Shown piece by piece: positions 1 to 10,157 of a stretch of DNA of 64,000 nucleotides; position 1 is the first letter of the stretch, and the number at the start of each line of letters is the position of its first letter. The stretch comes from Fragilaria radians (taxonomy: Eukaryota; Bacillariophyta; Fragilariophyceae; Fragilariales; Fragilariaceae), in contig CAAAJI010000006.1 in assembly GCA_900642245.1 (NCBI GenBank), positions 698,008-762,007 of the forward strand, given 5' to 3'. Made by a program: the position numbers and the translations under genes. The notes below the pieces were generated by a model. That model saw only the letters and a program-made list of their open reading frames with translations. It was not told the DNA's origin and made no database searches.

Positions 1-918
1 TGAGGTAAATCCTGCACAGGCATAAATACGCAGGTTTCTCCTTTTTGATAGATGTAACGAAAATTCTAGCTAATAATATGTTCTTCTATGCAGAAGTTAA
101 GATCAAAAGAGAGAAACAATGAATTAGGCTTTCTACTTAAATATTAAGAGAGAAACCTATAATCAAGTTTCCTTTTTAAACTAAAGGAACAGCAATGAAT
201 CTTTGTTGGGAAGGTCCAAAAGTTCTCTTCAATAAGAACTTTCTTTTATTCTAGATTCTAGAATGATTACTCTTCTTTATAATATTTGGTTTATTGCTAC
301 TTTTGCGTTTTCTTTTATTTCTTCTTTTCTACTACAGCTTATTCCTACAGGTTACGACAAAGGGCATGCCATAAACCTGCAGTTATATGGCATGCAAAAA
401 TCTTCTTATCAAATATCGTTCAAGTAATGTCCATGTCATCATTACTGTTACAGACTTTGAACTGTAAATTGAAAGGTACACAATTCTTAACAAAAGAGTC
501 GTTTGTTTGTGAACATACCTTCAAAAATTAAATCAACGTAGCAAAGCAGGTGTCACTCATTAGTTAGAATATAGGCTTGTTATTGTCATGCTAATCAACA
601 TCCATGTCAAAAGGTGGATAACAATATGGCAACTGCTGACTTTGGACAAGTTCATGCGTTCAAAGCCTGTCTAGGATTCTGATTATATTCACGCACTGAT
701 AAATGCTCAAAAATATCCTTAGTTATACATGAATTGTTATGCATAAATTATTTCTTCTTTGATTTCTTCCATTTCTTAATATCTTGTCTTGTCTTATCTT
801 TCTTTTTTTTTCTCTCGTTTCAACAAAGCATTGAACTTATCCTTTTCTCTTGTATCAGATTTGCATCACTTCAACACATCGAGTCAACTCTTTTTTTTCC
901 CCTCATTATTTTGACGAC
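1..918. other. A+T-rich intergenic DNA, no gene seen
   Basis: Short open frames only, none with recognisable protein features and none starting or ending at convincing splice sites. Pyrimidine-rich tracts (T-runs near 730-800 and 885-900) lie just downstream of the minus-strand gene that ends at 919 and could belong to its 3' flank. Confidence 0.5.
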
Positions 919-1493
919 CTAGAGTCCTATGCCACAGCATCTACTTTCCTCCCAATCATAGCTTGATTCGCTCGAAGAGGAAAACGAGTACTCAGATCGT
1001 AAGTCAAATTCATTATACTGGAGCCTCTTCTCTCTGGGAATTTCATGGGTGTATTCGAGTCCGAAACTCGTGTTCTCCGAATACCCGTAGCTATTATTAT
1101 CATCCTCCCCGTCACGAAAACTCTCGACGTAGTTGTCATTGAAATCTTGACTTTCATCGTCTCTCTCATCCTTAGTATTTGGCGGGGTAAAAGTTGCGTT
1201 TGGTATGCAAATCTTTACTATAGAAAGTGTCAATTCAGCTAACTTACCATCGATTCTTCATGTTGAAGTTGTTTCGACCTCGACGATGTAATCATGGATG
1301 CCTGTCTGTGACTAAGGTCATTGTTACTTCCAACTGAATCACACATTCGAGTAGAATCAAAGTTTTGCTTTTGAGAATAGTCGGTTTCATTGTAGAATTC
1401 TCTTTCCATTAACTCTTCCCTATCTTTATTTTTAAGGATCATGCCTCTCATAGAATAAGGAGTCGCAGGTGGCGCTAGAGGCTCATCGTGCAT
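919..1493 (-). CDS. Spliced gene of unknown function (3' part, two exons)
   Basis: Two open frames on the minus strand are joined by a well-formed intron. Exon A runs 1493 to 1248 (82 codons from its ATG); the donor GTAAGT starts at 1247, the acceptor ends ...ATACTAAG at 1171, and exon B (1170 to 919, 83 residues) continues in the same frame to TAG. The 77-nt intron is typical of the other genes here. The product (about 165 residues as drawn) is polar, rich in Asp/Glu, Ser, Asn and Arg, with no membrane segment and a Ser/Glu-rich tail ending Cys-Cys-Gly-Ile-Gly-Leu. No family is recognised. The frame stays open for about 23 codons upstream of 1493, and a possible earlier exon with an ACAG acceptor and GTAAGT donor lies around 1636-1678, so the true start is unresolved and the ATG at 1493 may be internal. 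Low complexity means it could still be a fortuitous frame. Confidence 0.4.
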
Positions 1494-1678
1494 TCTGCTT
1501 TCTAGGCTGGGCTTCGCTCTTATCTTCCAAGCTTTTCGTCTTTTCCAGAACCCCCTTACAAATTACATTGATATTTTAGCATATGCGCTTCGAATCAAGC
1601 AAGCTTATTTGTGCATGCAATCATGTGGCACTTACATGATTCAGTTGCCTCAAAATCTCGACCGATTACACTCTCAAG

Positions 1679-4325
1679 CTGTAGAAAGAATGGTGCTGTA
1701 TTTGTTTTCTATTTCATTTTCCGTTCGGTGAAGAAAGGTGGTCATTGAAATTTTGAATGGTGCACTTTTTGGCTGCAATATTTGTGTACATAAGATGAGC
1801 TGCCATCCTTTCGAAACGGACGCCACTCAACTACTGGTCGAGCACAATGAAAGATTATGTACCTTGACGCACCCGAAACACTTTTATTTACAAATCAAAG
1901 AGTCAATGTTGTTCATGTGTAATGATGTTAATTATAGACAGTACACCTAAATGCCCGGTAGTTTGTTCACAGAAAAAGGAATAAAGTTTTTGTTTAGCTA
2001 GTAACCATGTGAAATTTTTACTCCTTGTATCGCAAGTATATCATCCAGAGTGCACATGTCGAAAAAAATACAGTAGCACTGATATAGGTTGTAACAATAT
2101 TGTTACAATCAAGTAGCCGTCAATGAAAGATAACATAGTATGGTCACCACTCATGCATTTCAATAGTAAGTATCATCTGACAAACATTCATCAAGATACG
2201 GCAAGAAATTATCTTACACAAATGATCACATCACATCACTCCCGAACTCTTATGTTCTACAACTATAAGCTAAAGTAACAAATATATGTTTTAGTTTCTC
2301 AAATTGTATTTCTTTGGAAAAAAGATGTTGCAGGCATTAAAGTGTTGTCTACAAATTTCACCGAACTGAACCAAGAGCTGGTGAATGTCGAAGACTGTCA
2401 AGAATGCAAGTAAAGGACATAGGTAGAACATGGATATTTGTGATTTGTTATGATTGTTTCTCGTTAACATGCCTGCAACGAATGATTCAAGTAAATTGCA
2501 GACTTTTTGAGTAAAGCCTACCATGTTCTTAATTGTTGGTTCTTTTTACATTCCAATCCTTTGTATCAAATTACAGCAAAAAGATGTGAAAATAACGTAG
2601 CAGGAGCTTTGATTGATGTCTTTCCTCAGTAATCATGTCAATCATTGTTGCATTACTGCTTTATCTTATTTCAATGTGTCAGAATTACTTGCAATGGATC
2701 TTTTTCTGTCACAACGAGAATGATCCTTATTAGGTTGATGGCTTTTTTCTTGTTGTCTAGTCGTTTCTCGGATGATATCTCTGTATGTGGATCAGGAATA
2801 GATGGTGCAAGATGTCATGAAGACCACTTGTGCCTAGACTGGCGAGTGACTTAAATAACATCTCCTGAGACCCTGCTCCTCAGATCTTTTGAATGCAAAT
2901 GAAAAGTTATCAGATCAATAATCTTTTGATAAAGATAACTCATGTTGTTCTCTGCAAGTTCAACTATATCTAGTTATATCTTTAACACTCTCGTTAGAAC
3001 AACATCGACATACAAGTCCAAAGCATTGGAAAATTTCAGGATGCTTATGTTACAGCAACAACTCCTACATTACATTATATGCTACATATATGAAAAGGAA
3101 AACATAGATATCAGCAGTATTGCGCTGCATCTTTGAAGTGGTTACCAACATTTATGACTCTATAGAATTTATACCAACATTTATGACTCTATAGAATTTA
3201 TACCAACATGTATGACTCAACAGAATTTCGATACTTGTTCAATGGGGTGACTGGGGCACCTATTACCCATGTAGTACCTGCTAAGTTGAATAGGCAGTTG
3301 TTTATTTTATCAGATGCTTGATTTTGTGCATCAAATGACTTTAGCATATTATCTACAGTTGAATTAATCCTTTTAATTATTCTTTTTGATTGGGGTGATG
3401 ACATATTGAAGGAATGGCAGTAATTGCATAATTGTGGAAGGGTGAGCTAGTTCAATTCACTTCCGCTGTTAATCCCAATTCATTTGGGTTGCATGTAGCT
3501 TGAACGCTATTTGTTTGCGATTGTTTCCATAATTTTTGGCCTTGCAATTTTGAAAACTCACCTGAATGGGACAATTTACTAGTAGTTTGGACAGATGCTT
3601 TGTCTTTGACTCTTTATTAGTGATGCAACCAATTTCGGGCTTATTAATGAATAGAGCCATCTAAGTATATTGTTGGGAGAGCCAAACTATCTTAAACTCA
3701 TACCAGTAAATGCCGATTCATTTCATTGTGTAGTTGATACTCAGAACATCTTTGTTAATCCTTTTTCAATCCTTTGTCATGGCATGTATCTGCTGATGTA
3801 GTTATCATGTCCTTTCTGTTGGCTTGATTGGCTATTTGCTGATGCTGTGTTAGAGTATGTTACTGCTGATGCAGTATCCTCTTGGTTGGTTTGGGTACTT
3901 GGCATTGTCATGCGAATACTTTGGGATTGTTCCGTTGTCTTTTCTTTTGTAATGATTCCTTTCCTTTACTTGCGTCTTATCTCTATGTGATATCATTAAT
4001 GTGTGCTCAAGTAGAGTAATAGAATACACTAACATTTGGTAATGTTTACTGGATTCACTTATGTCAATCATCAATCAGGTTCCAGTGTTTCTCTGTCTTT
4101 TATCAATAAGTTTCCAGCAGAATGGCCAGAGTTGTACTAAGATCCTGGTTACAATCTCTTAATTTAAGGCAAGTTGAAAGTACGTATCAATCACAAAAAC
4201 GTGTGCAAAACATAAAGGGACTAATAGTGTAGTGTCATTCTTCTACTGCTTCTTTGAGTTACAGTACTTGTCGTTGCAACTTTTCAAGGAAACGTCTGAA
4301 TTATATTTAAACTAAAAGTGATGGA
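1679..4325. other. Intergenic region, no supported gene
   Basis: Only short open frames (up to about 77 codons) without family resemblance. The stretch holds a 29-bp tandem repeat (listed separately). Minus-strand frames at 3198-3404, 3469-3660 and 3850-4074 lie one after another and might be a decayed gene or element, but no motif identifies them. Confidence 0.4.
3144..3229. repeat. 29-bp tandem repeat, about 3 copies
   Basis: The unit begins ACCAACATTTATGACTCTAT and recurs at 3144, 3173 and 3202 (period 29). The first two copies are identical; the third carries a few substitutions (ACCAACATGTATGACTCAAC). Non-coding. Confidence 0.9.
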
Positions 4326-5201
4326 ATGTCCCCTTCTAAGCTGAAACGATCGAGCAAAGATCGGGAAGATAGAAGTATGGACAATCCATATCTTCAAAAA
4401 AGAGCCGCTAAGATTGAGCGAAATAATCAACGATTACGAGAACTAGGTCTCATTCCTTATCCACCGATAGAGACATGTTCCAAGAAACGCTTAGAAAGGG
4501 AAAAAGTAAAAAGTGAGCCAACAAGGAAGTCCGTTCGACAGAAAATTCTTCACAGCAAGAGCAAGGAAAGCCCTGTAGAGATTATTTCTGACACGGCAAG
4601 GAAAAATAAAGCAGTTGCTAATAAAGCCACATCATCCAGCTTTCCTTCGACTACATCTTCCCGACACCTTAGCATAAACGTACCTTATATCATTGAAAAG
4701 TTCCTGGGACGCACCTTGACTATTTCTGGAAAAATGTCTGTAATTAGTTCTACGTTAGAGGGCGTCGACAACGTTTCGTTTAACATCTGTTCCGGAGTTC
4801 TAGAATGGAAGAATGCGATTTATTTATGGGTGAACTTAGACTCTAAAAAGGATGAATATGTCTTAAATGAGTTCATGGAGAAAGGTCGTCAAATTTCATG
4901 GTTTGGTGGATCCAGGATGAACGAAGAATCATCGGTGATTCAAAGACTTCTTCGCCTTGGAAAAATATCGGACACTACCCGAGCGAGGGAACGCTCGCAG
5001 ATTGTTCTTTGGTGCCGCCAATTTGACCATTCTACAAACAACTTTAAGCCATATGTTTGCTTTGGACGCCTATCGTATGTATCGCATCAGCCAGATAGTC
5101 ATCCATTGAAATTCGTTTGGAATTTATTGGATTACGATGCAATGGTCAATCATAAGGAAAGAGCAGTGCGAGCCAATTTTAAAAATATAATCAATGGCTA
5201 A
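4326..5201 (+). CDS. Basic protein with a C-terminal domain of uncertain family
   Basis: A 291-residue single-exon frame starting at a true ATG. Residues 1-115 are strongly basic and look disordered. They include the segment PYLQKRAAKIERNNQRLREL (about residues 21-40), similar to short basic helices in many nuclear proteins. Residues about 120-290 form a compact domain with the motifs ISWFGGSRM, VIQRLL, IVLWCR and YVCFGRLSYVSHQPDSHPLKF. The block order 'WFxxSRMxEESxVIxRLL ... LWCRxF ... YxxFGRL' resembles, by inspection only, the small C-terminal beta-rich module (DUF3427-like) found behind bacterial restriction-type helicases and nucleases and in some algal proteins. That is a tentative inference. 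No enzyme motif is visible; a nuclear, nucleic-acid-associated role is suggested only by the basic tail. Confidence 0.75.
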   Translation: MSPSKLKRSSKDREDRSMDNPYLQKRAAKIERNNQRLRELGLIPYPPIETCSKKRLEREKVKSEPTRKSVRQKILHSKSKESPVEIISDTARKNKAVANKATSSSFPSTTSSRHLSINVPYIIEKFLGRTLTISGKMSVISSTLEGVDNVSFNICSGVLEWKNAIYLWVNLDSKKDEYVLNEFMEKGRQISWFGGSRMNEESSVIQRLLRLGKISDTTRARERSQIVLWCRQFDHSTNNFKPYVCFGRLSYVSHQPDSHPLKFVWNLLDYDAMVNHKERAVRANFKNIING

Positions 5202-5953
5202 TCATGGATATTCTTATTCGATTCTCAAATATTTTAAAATAGTAACATAATCAAACTTTCAGGAGTGAACTTCGTCGTGAACCCTGAATTGTTGATGTAC
5301 TTATTTTGCAATGACACTTTGCTATAAAAACATCAACCTTGTAAGTTTTGGTTATATCAATCCAAGAATCCATTTGAGGCCATACGTAATTCGAGGCTTA
5401 TTTCCACATACCTTCCAACGTGATCAGCAGTCAAATAGTTCTTTAAAAATGGAAGCCACACAAAGCGATATTTCGCTTTTATCTTTAGCGTTTCACTCCG
5501 TTGGATGTGAATATACTCCTTTATGTATCACTCATTTTGTCGTCCTTTTGGTCACCCTTTGCTTGCAATTTCTTTCATGTGTGCTCATTTCTAAGAGCTC
5601 AAGGATCCACTTGACGATACATTTAATTCTAGTCTTATTCCTACATACCTTTCCCAGCCTAATCAGCAGATAAATAAAAAAAGGAAACCGTGCCGAGAAA
5701 TATTTCCTTCCATCTAAGCTTTTCACTTCGTTGGTGTGGTAATACAGAGCTTATGTGGATAGTTTCATTTGTATAACACAAATAATGATGTCCTTTCGGT
5801 CCCACTGTGCGTGCGATTTCTATCAATCAGTGTTCATTTTTCTTTATTCTATGAGCTCATTTCATGTGAGAAGGCTTTTCAAGCGTCAATGAATGAAGTT
5901 TGGAAAGAGATTTTGGACGCCGTTGTATTACTGACGATATATCGACATATTCT
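5202..5953. other. Intergenic region built from a diverged direct duplication
   Basis: Contains open frames (for example 5311-5673, 120 codons), but both halves are related: about 5398-5640 aligns with about 5636-5880 (for example CATACCTTCCAACGTGATCA with CATACCTTTCCCAGCCTAAT, and a shared GTCCTTT-GGTC block at 5539 and 5787). The copies carry indels that break the frames, so coding is unlikely. Confidence 0.6.
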
Positions 5954-7381
5954 TCACTTGCAAGTGTAACAAACCAACGAAACATGTGTGCCATTACCAT
6001 ACTTCTTCCCTTTCCAATAACGCAGTGCCACTTGGTCAACCTGATATTTTCGACTAATGTAGCGCATAAAACGTCGTAGCTGTAATTTGGCGATACTTCC
6101 CGCAGTGATATTGCGACCCTTGCGACCAGGATGGTTCAAATGTGTGACGAAATAGTCATGAATGACTTCGTAGCGATAACCTGCCAATTGTAGTTCCCAA
6201 AACCAGCTGGCTGCATTGAAGCCAAAGCCTCGAAAGCCGTCCCAAAAGTCAGGAATTCCACGTTTATAGGCAACAACATAGGGTTCAAAACGTTTCTGGT
6301 ACTCTATGGGGTAGGAAAATTCATGCTTTACGTTGGGTTGTAACCATAACGAAAAATTTGTTGGATAATGACCAGGAGGGAAATAATGATGGAAAGGGGC
6401 TGCTTCCTGCTGACGTAACTTCAATCGCAATTCTTCCTTAGAAGTGGGAACACTATTCACAGATGCAAATTCTTCATTTGGGGCTGCAAATAACTCAAAT
6501 GCAGGTAGCACAAAAACAGTGTTATTTCGTAATCTTGTCCAGAAGTAGTCATTCTCTAAATTCTTTTTCAAATATGAATACATTCCTGGACTAGGAATGA
6601 AATCAACGTCCATTAAAAGGAAATAGCTGGACTCGATGTTTCTTTGAGCAATATTCCTTAGTATGTTGTTGGGATATGGTAGTGACCCCCCGTGTTTTTC
6701 TAAGAGAACATGAATCGATACGAATTTTAAAACATCGGAAGAAGCCTTATCATTCATACTTGAACAGAATGTGTGAATTTCAGACACTGTTGTAAGATAC
6801 ATGACGAAAGATATAGGACCCTGCCATCGATGGACTTGATCCACAAGTTGAGAAAATTTTTCAATGGACCCATGGGTTACAAGTGTCACGTCTTCCTTAT
6901 CAATATAAAGGCTTCGATGATGGATGTTAGTTATGATCTTCATATTTAAATGTTGTTCTCCTGTGTCTGAATCATTCCAATGGGGAGGGTCAATAGAATT
7001 GTAAAGGAAAAGTAATGTTGATTCCAAAGACCCATCGAGGGAACCCTCATGACTAATGGTACTCGACTGGAGTACATCTCTCATCGTTTGACTTTTACCA
7101 AGAGACCGTCGTAGTTGTTCTTGACAATCTAATTTAGACTCTCTAATTATTTCCATGGGAAGTTTCGCAGGATCACAACAGCTAGCGATGGACATCGCTC
7201 GAATCATAAGGATAGTGAAACAAACCAAACCAAAGGCTGCAATTGACATCAAATGTCTATTTGTTATCTTGCCTATGGATATCCAATCATTGGATCGAAA
7301 TCGAGTTAATCCATGATGAACAAGCATTTTACCATTAGACTGTGAGGAAACGAGATTGATATATGTTGACAAATCAGTCAT
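5954..7381 (-). CDS. LARGE-type glycosyltransferase (GT49 family)
   Basis: A 475-residue single-exon protein from ATG at 7381. A single hydrophobic segment at residues about 44-61 with a short basic N-terminal side predicts a type II membrane protein, as in Golgi glycosyltransferases. The catalytic region matches the LARGE/B4GAT1 glycosyltransferase family (GT49, Glyco_transf_49): a nucleotide-sugar/metal DxD motif in FLLMDVDFIPSPG (Asp258, Asp260), VFVLPAFELF, HHYFPPGHYPT, then the strongly conserved C-terminal block PYVVAYKRGIPDFWDGFRGF, YEVIHDYFVTHLNHPGRKG. In animals these enzymes transfer xylose or glucuronic acid onto glycans; the donor and acceptor here cannot be read from sequence. 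The gene lies 1.2 kb from a membrane-anchored Nudix hydrolase on the same strand, with no evidence of a functional link. Confidence 0.88.
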   Translation of the reverse strand: MTDLSTYINLVSSQSNGKMLVHHGLTRFRSNDWISIGKITNRHLMSIAAFGLVCFTILMIRAMSIASCCDPAKLPMEIIRESKLDCQEQLRRSLGKSQTMRDVLQSSTISHEGSLDGSLESTLLFLYNSIDPPHWNDSDTGEQHLNMKIITNIHHRSLYIDKEDVTLVTHGSIEKFSQLVDQVHRWQGPISFVMYLTTVSEIHTFCSSMNDKASSDVLKFVSIHVLLEKHGGSLPYPNNILRNIAQRNIESSYFLLMDVDFIPSPGMYSYLKKNLENDYFWTRLRNNTVFVLPAFELFAAPNEEFASVNSVPTSKEELRLKLRQQEAAPFHHYFPPGHYPTNFSLWLQPNVKHEFSYPIEYQKRFEPYVVAYKRGIPDFWDGFRGFGFNAASWFWELQLAGYRYEVIHDYFVTHLNHPGRKGRNITAGSIAKLQLRRFMRYISRKYQVDQVALRYWKGKKYGNGTHVSLVCYTCK

Positions 7382-8575
7382 CGGACTGACATTATTTTTA
7401 CCTCGATCTTTAATGCAGTTACAAGTTCATTATTTGCTTTTGACATTTTTTGGGATGTTACTTACTTTCTCATTCACAATTCTATTCACTGTGGAAGAAT
7501 CCCAGTCTTATCCTCTCCATATCTCACTTTCAAGTTGAGAAATTAAGTATCAAAGACATCTTTGATTTTACTTACCTTTTTTTGTAGACAGCAAATGTTG
7601 AACCATTCAAAAATTTGATTGGCACTCTATCCCCATGGAAGAATGTAGTCCAACACCTAACATTTAGCAGAGTTATATTGATGACTCCATCTCTTCAATT
7701 CATATGCTTGGCCAACAAAATTTATTCCTGCAATCCATTGGAGCATCTAACTATTGAATGATAGAACAATGATTAACTTTCTTTTGTCTCCAATCACTAT
7801 TACTGTAGACAAAAAAAACGGAAAGACATTGTACCTAAGATAAGACTGGTAATTCTCGCATTTTGATATAAATGGTACTTCAACATCATTCCCAGTATTT
7901 ATTTGCAAGCACTATATCAAATAAAGAGCAACAGTCCACCAGCTGACCTGTATCAGAGATGCAGTGAAGCAAATATAAGTCCCGGCATTACAACAATACG
8001 GTATGAATCATAGATTTCATGGAAGTAATATGCAATACGTCATCGCCATTACATGTTAATTTGCTTGTAATGTAAAACATGCAAGTGCAGTGCTTTCCAT
8101 GGCAAATCAATAGTCAGTCAATTTGTCATCGATTTCTAGAAGATAACTCTTCATTAGCCTTGGTTGTGAGTCATTCATCAAGGTTTATTGCCATCAATTT
8201 AATTTCAAGGGAGATTGCTTTGCACTTCAAACTAGACCACAAAGAGTTTTAGACAACACCAAATGGAGGCATTCGCATTCTAGTTTTCCACACTGCGTGG
8301 ATGACTATGACATATATATATAGCCTATGAAGTTATACATCACAGAAAATGATATCCATTAATTTTTTGAAATATATATTATTTCTTCTCATCTTGAAAC
8401 TATGGACATGCAATTGTTTTAGTATGAAGTTTCTACCAACAAAACATTGGAGACTGCAGACTTGAGAATGGACCAATGTCTATCCCAAGGACCAAATATC
8501 GGTAGCTCTTCTCCAGCAAAAGGAAAAGGCTTCAACATGCAGCTTATTACCCATTGGTTACATGACTCTGTGGGT
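7382..8575. other. Intergenic region, nothing recognised
   Basis: About 1.2 kb of A+T-rich DNA between two minus-strand genes. No open frame, repeat or structured RNA that I can support. Confidence 0.5.
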
Positions 8576-9424
8576 TCAATTAGAATTCATGACGTTAAGC
8601 TTTGGATGAAGTAATGCTAATGCTACAGTATTTGACCATTGAACCTCCAAAAATTCCCCTTTCCTGGCTAGATCGATAAGTTTCGTCAATGTTATTACCT
8701 TCAAGTCTTGCCTTTCCAAATCAGCGGCACCTACTTGTGATTTGTCATTCGACGATTCCTGTGATGTCACCGGGCGACACTGAAGTGCTAGAAAAGAGTT
8801 GACCCATCCCATTCCTCGATTGACGTCAGTTCGAAATCGACCCAGGAATATCATATCCTCGCAACTGACATTCAATTCTTCTTCCACTTCTCGTGAGGCT
8901 GCCACGGTCGGATCCTCACCAGGTTCAATGATCCCTCCCACAATAGCTACTGACTTCCGATCCTCAAGAGCGTACTTTGTTTGTTCCAGAATGTAAAATT
9001 GACGCTCATCCCCCGACGACGTTCTAGGTGCCTCGACAAGAACATTAATGCGATCGTGATAATCGATCCAAAGCCAATCCGAAATAAAATTTGATTGACC
9101 TGCTAACTGAACTTTGTGCTTCTGAAGCCTCATCCATTTTGATTCTACTAGGCACGTACTACCTCTAGTTTCCGACGACTTATATTGATGTCCTGTGTAT
9201 TTACCGAAGCTGAAACGACACGATGGTGATTGTGTCCATTGGAAAACGATATAAATCACCATGCCAGATGACAACATCAATATCCACCATCGAGATGACT
9301 GAGAAACTAGCTTGAGAAACATCGCGTTATTCATAGATTGCTGCTTATTCGATTTGGATTGTGGTAGGAGATGGGGACGTCCTACAAAAAAGACATTGGA
9401 TGATTCAAAACTACTCCTCTTCAT
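8576..9424 (-). CDS. Membrane-anchored Nudix hydrolase
   Basis: A 282-residue single-exon protein from ATG at 9424. Residues about 45-65 (WWILMLSSGMVIYIVFQW) form one hydrophobic segment, so the enzyme is probably a type II membrane or secretory-pathway protein. The Nudix box GX5EX7REUXEEXGU is present as GGIIEPGE...SREVEEELNV (about residues 162-185), with the catalytic REVEEEL intact and Asn in place of the usual Gly near its end. Upstream, a beta-rich region (residues 95-150) fits the ADP-ribose/nucleoside-diphosphate-sugar pyrophosphatase branch. The substrate is unknown; hydrolysis of a nucleoside diphosphate linked to a sugar or similar group is the family reaction. A perfect 31-bp triple repeat sits about 90 bp upstream of the start codon. 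Confidence 0.87.
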   Translation of the reverse strand: MKRSSFESSNVFFVGRPHLLPQSKSNKQQSMNNAMFLKLVSQSSRWWILMLSSGMVIYIVFQWTQSPSCRFSFGKYTGHQYKSSETRGSTCLVESKWMRLQKHKVQLAGQSNFISDWLWIDYHDRINVLVEAPRTSSGDERQFYILEQTKYALEDRKSVAIVGGIIEPGEDPTVAASREVEEELNVSCEDMIFLGRFRTDVNRGMGWVNSFLALQCRPVTSQESSNDKSQVGAADLERQDLKVITLTKLIDLARKGEFLEVQWSNTVALALLHPKLNVMNSN

Positions 9425-10157
9425 GATGCATTCAATCAGTTTTAATCAATAGAGTTATCGGCCAGCTGAGCAACCAGTACTCTTGCACATTCTACAGTAC
9501 ACCCGTCACTATCGACAAACAAACACTTGGCAATATATCCATAATGCAAACAAACACTTGGCAATATATCCATAATGCAAACAAACACTTGGCAATATAT
9601 CCATAATGCAAACAACGTAACATCCTCTTCACTAGCAAAAGGTCAAAGGATATGTGGGTCATTTTTAATTTTTTTAATATGCCTTCTCAGAATTTTCATT
9701 CCCTAAAAGGACCAAAACTGGAGCCATTTTTAAAAGAAAGTAAAGTTCTCCTAAAGAGTAACTCAAGCTTTGGTTACAGTGAGCGGAAAACGTCAGATAA
9801 CATATTATTTCTCTTAACCCTGAAAAGTGTAGGGGCTGTGAAATCTAGTCATGCTGAAAGCCTGTACACGTCGTTAGCATAAAAGTGATGATACGCTGTG
9901 TTGCTAGTTATCATGACTTTTTCAATGGACTATGTAGTAGGGAGTAACTGCAATATACAACTGTTTTTGCGATTGTCCTATCATTTGATTATCATATCTG
10001 ACATGACGTAAAATGTTGCTGTGTATTTTGTCAAAATTATATTTTTGATTGGGACAAGGTATTGATTCGTATATCCCTAAAAATATATCCAAACTCGATC
10101 CTAATAAATTTTGCTGCAACAAGGCTACAAAATGATTTTTTGGTTGTCACTGACATC
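9425..10157. other. Divergent intergenic region between Nudix and RING-H2 genes
   Basis: Presumably holds both promoters, since the flanking genes diverge. It contains the 31-bp triple repeat at 9517-9615. Short frames (such as 9652-9882) show no family resemblance. Confidence 0.45.
9517..9615. repeat. 31-bp perfect tandem repeat, 3 copies plus a remnant
   Basis: The unit starts AAACAAACACTTGGCAATAT and repeats without a mismatch at 9517, 9548 and 9579, followed by the first 6 bases of a fourth copy. It lies just upstream of the minus-strand Nudix gene. Confidence 0.95.

Noticed and set aside
5311..5673. 120-codon open frame starting with ATG
   Set aside because: It lies in a diverged direct duplication whose copies differ by frame-breaking indels, and it has no domain.
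8301..8330. CATATATATATAG as a possible TATA box
   Set aside because: Located downstream of one minus-strand gene's stop codon and far from any start; simple dinucleotide repeat in A+T-rich DNA.
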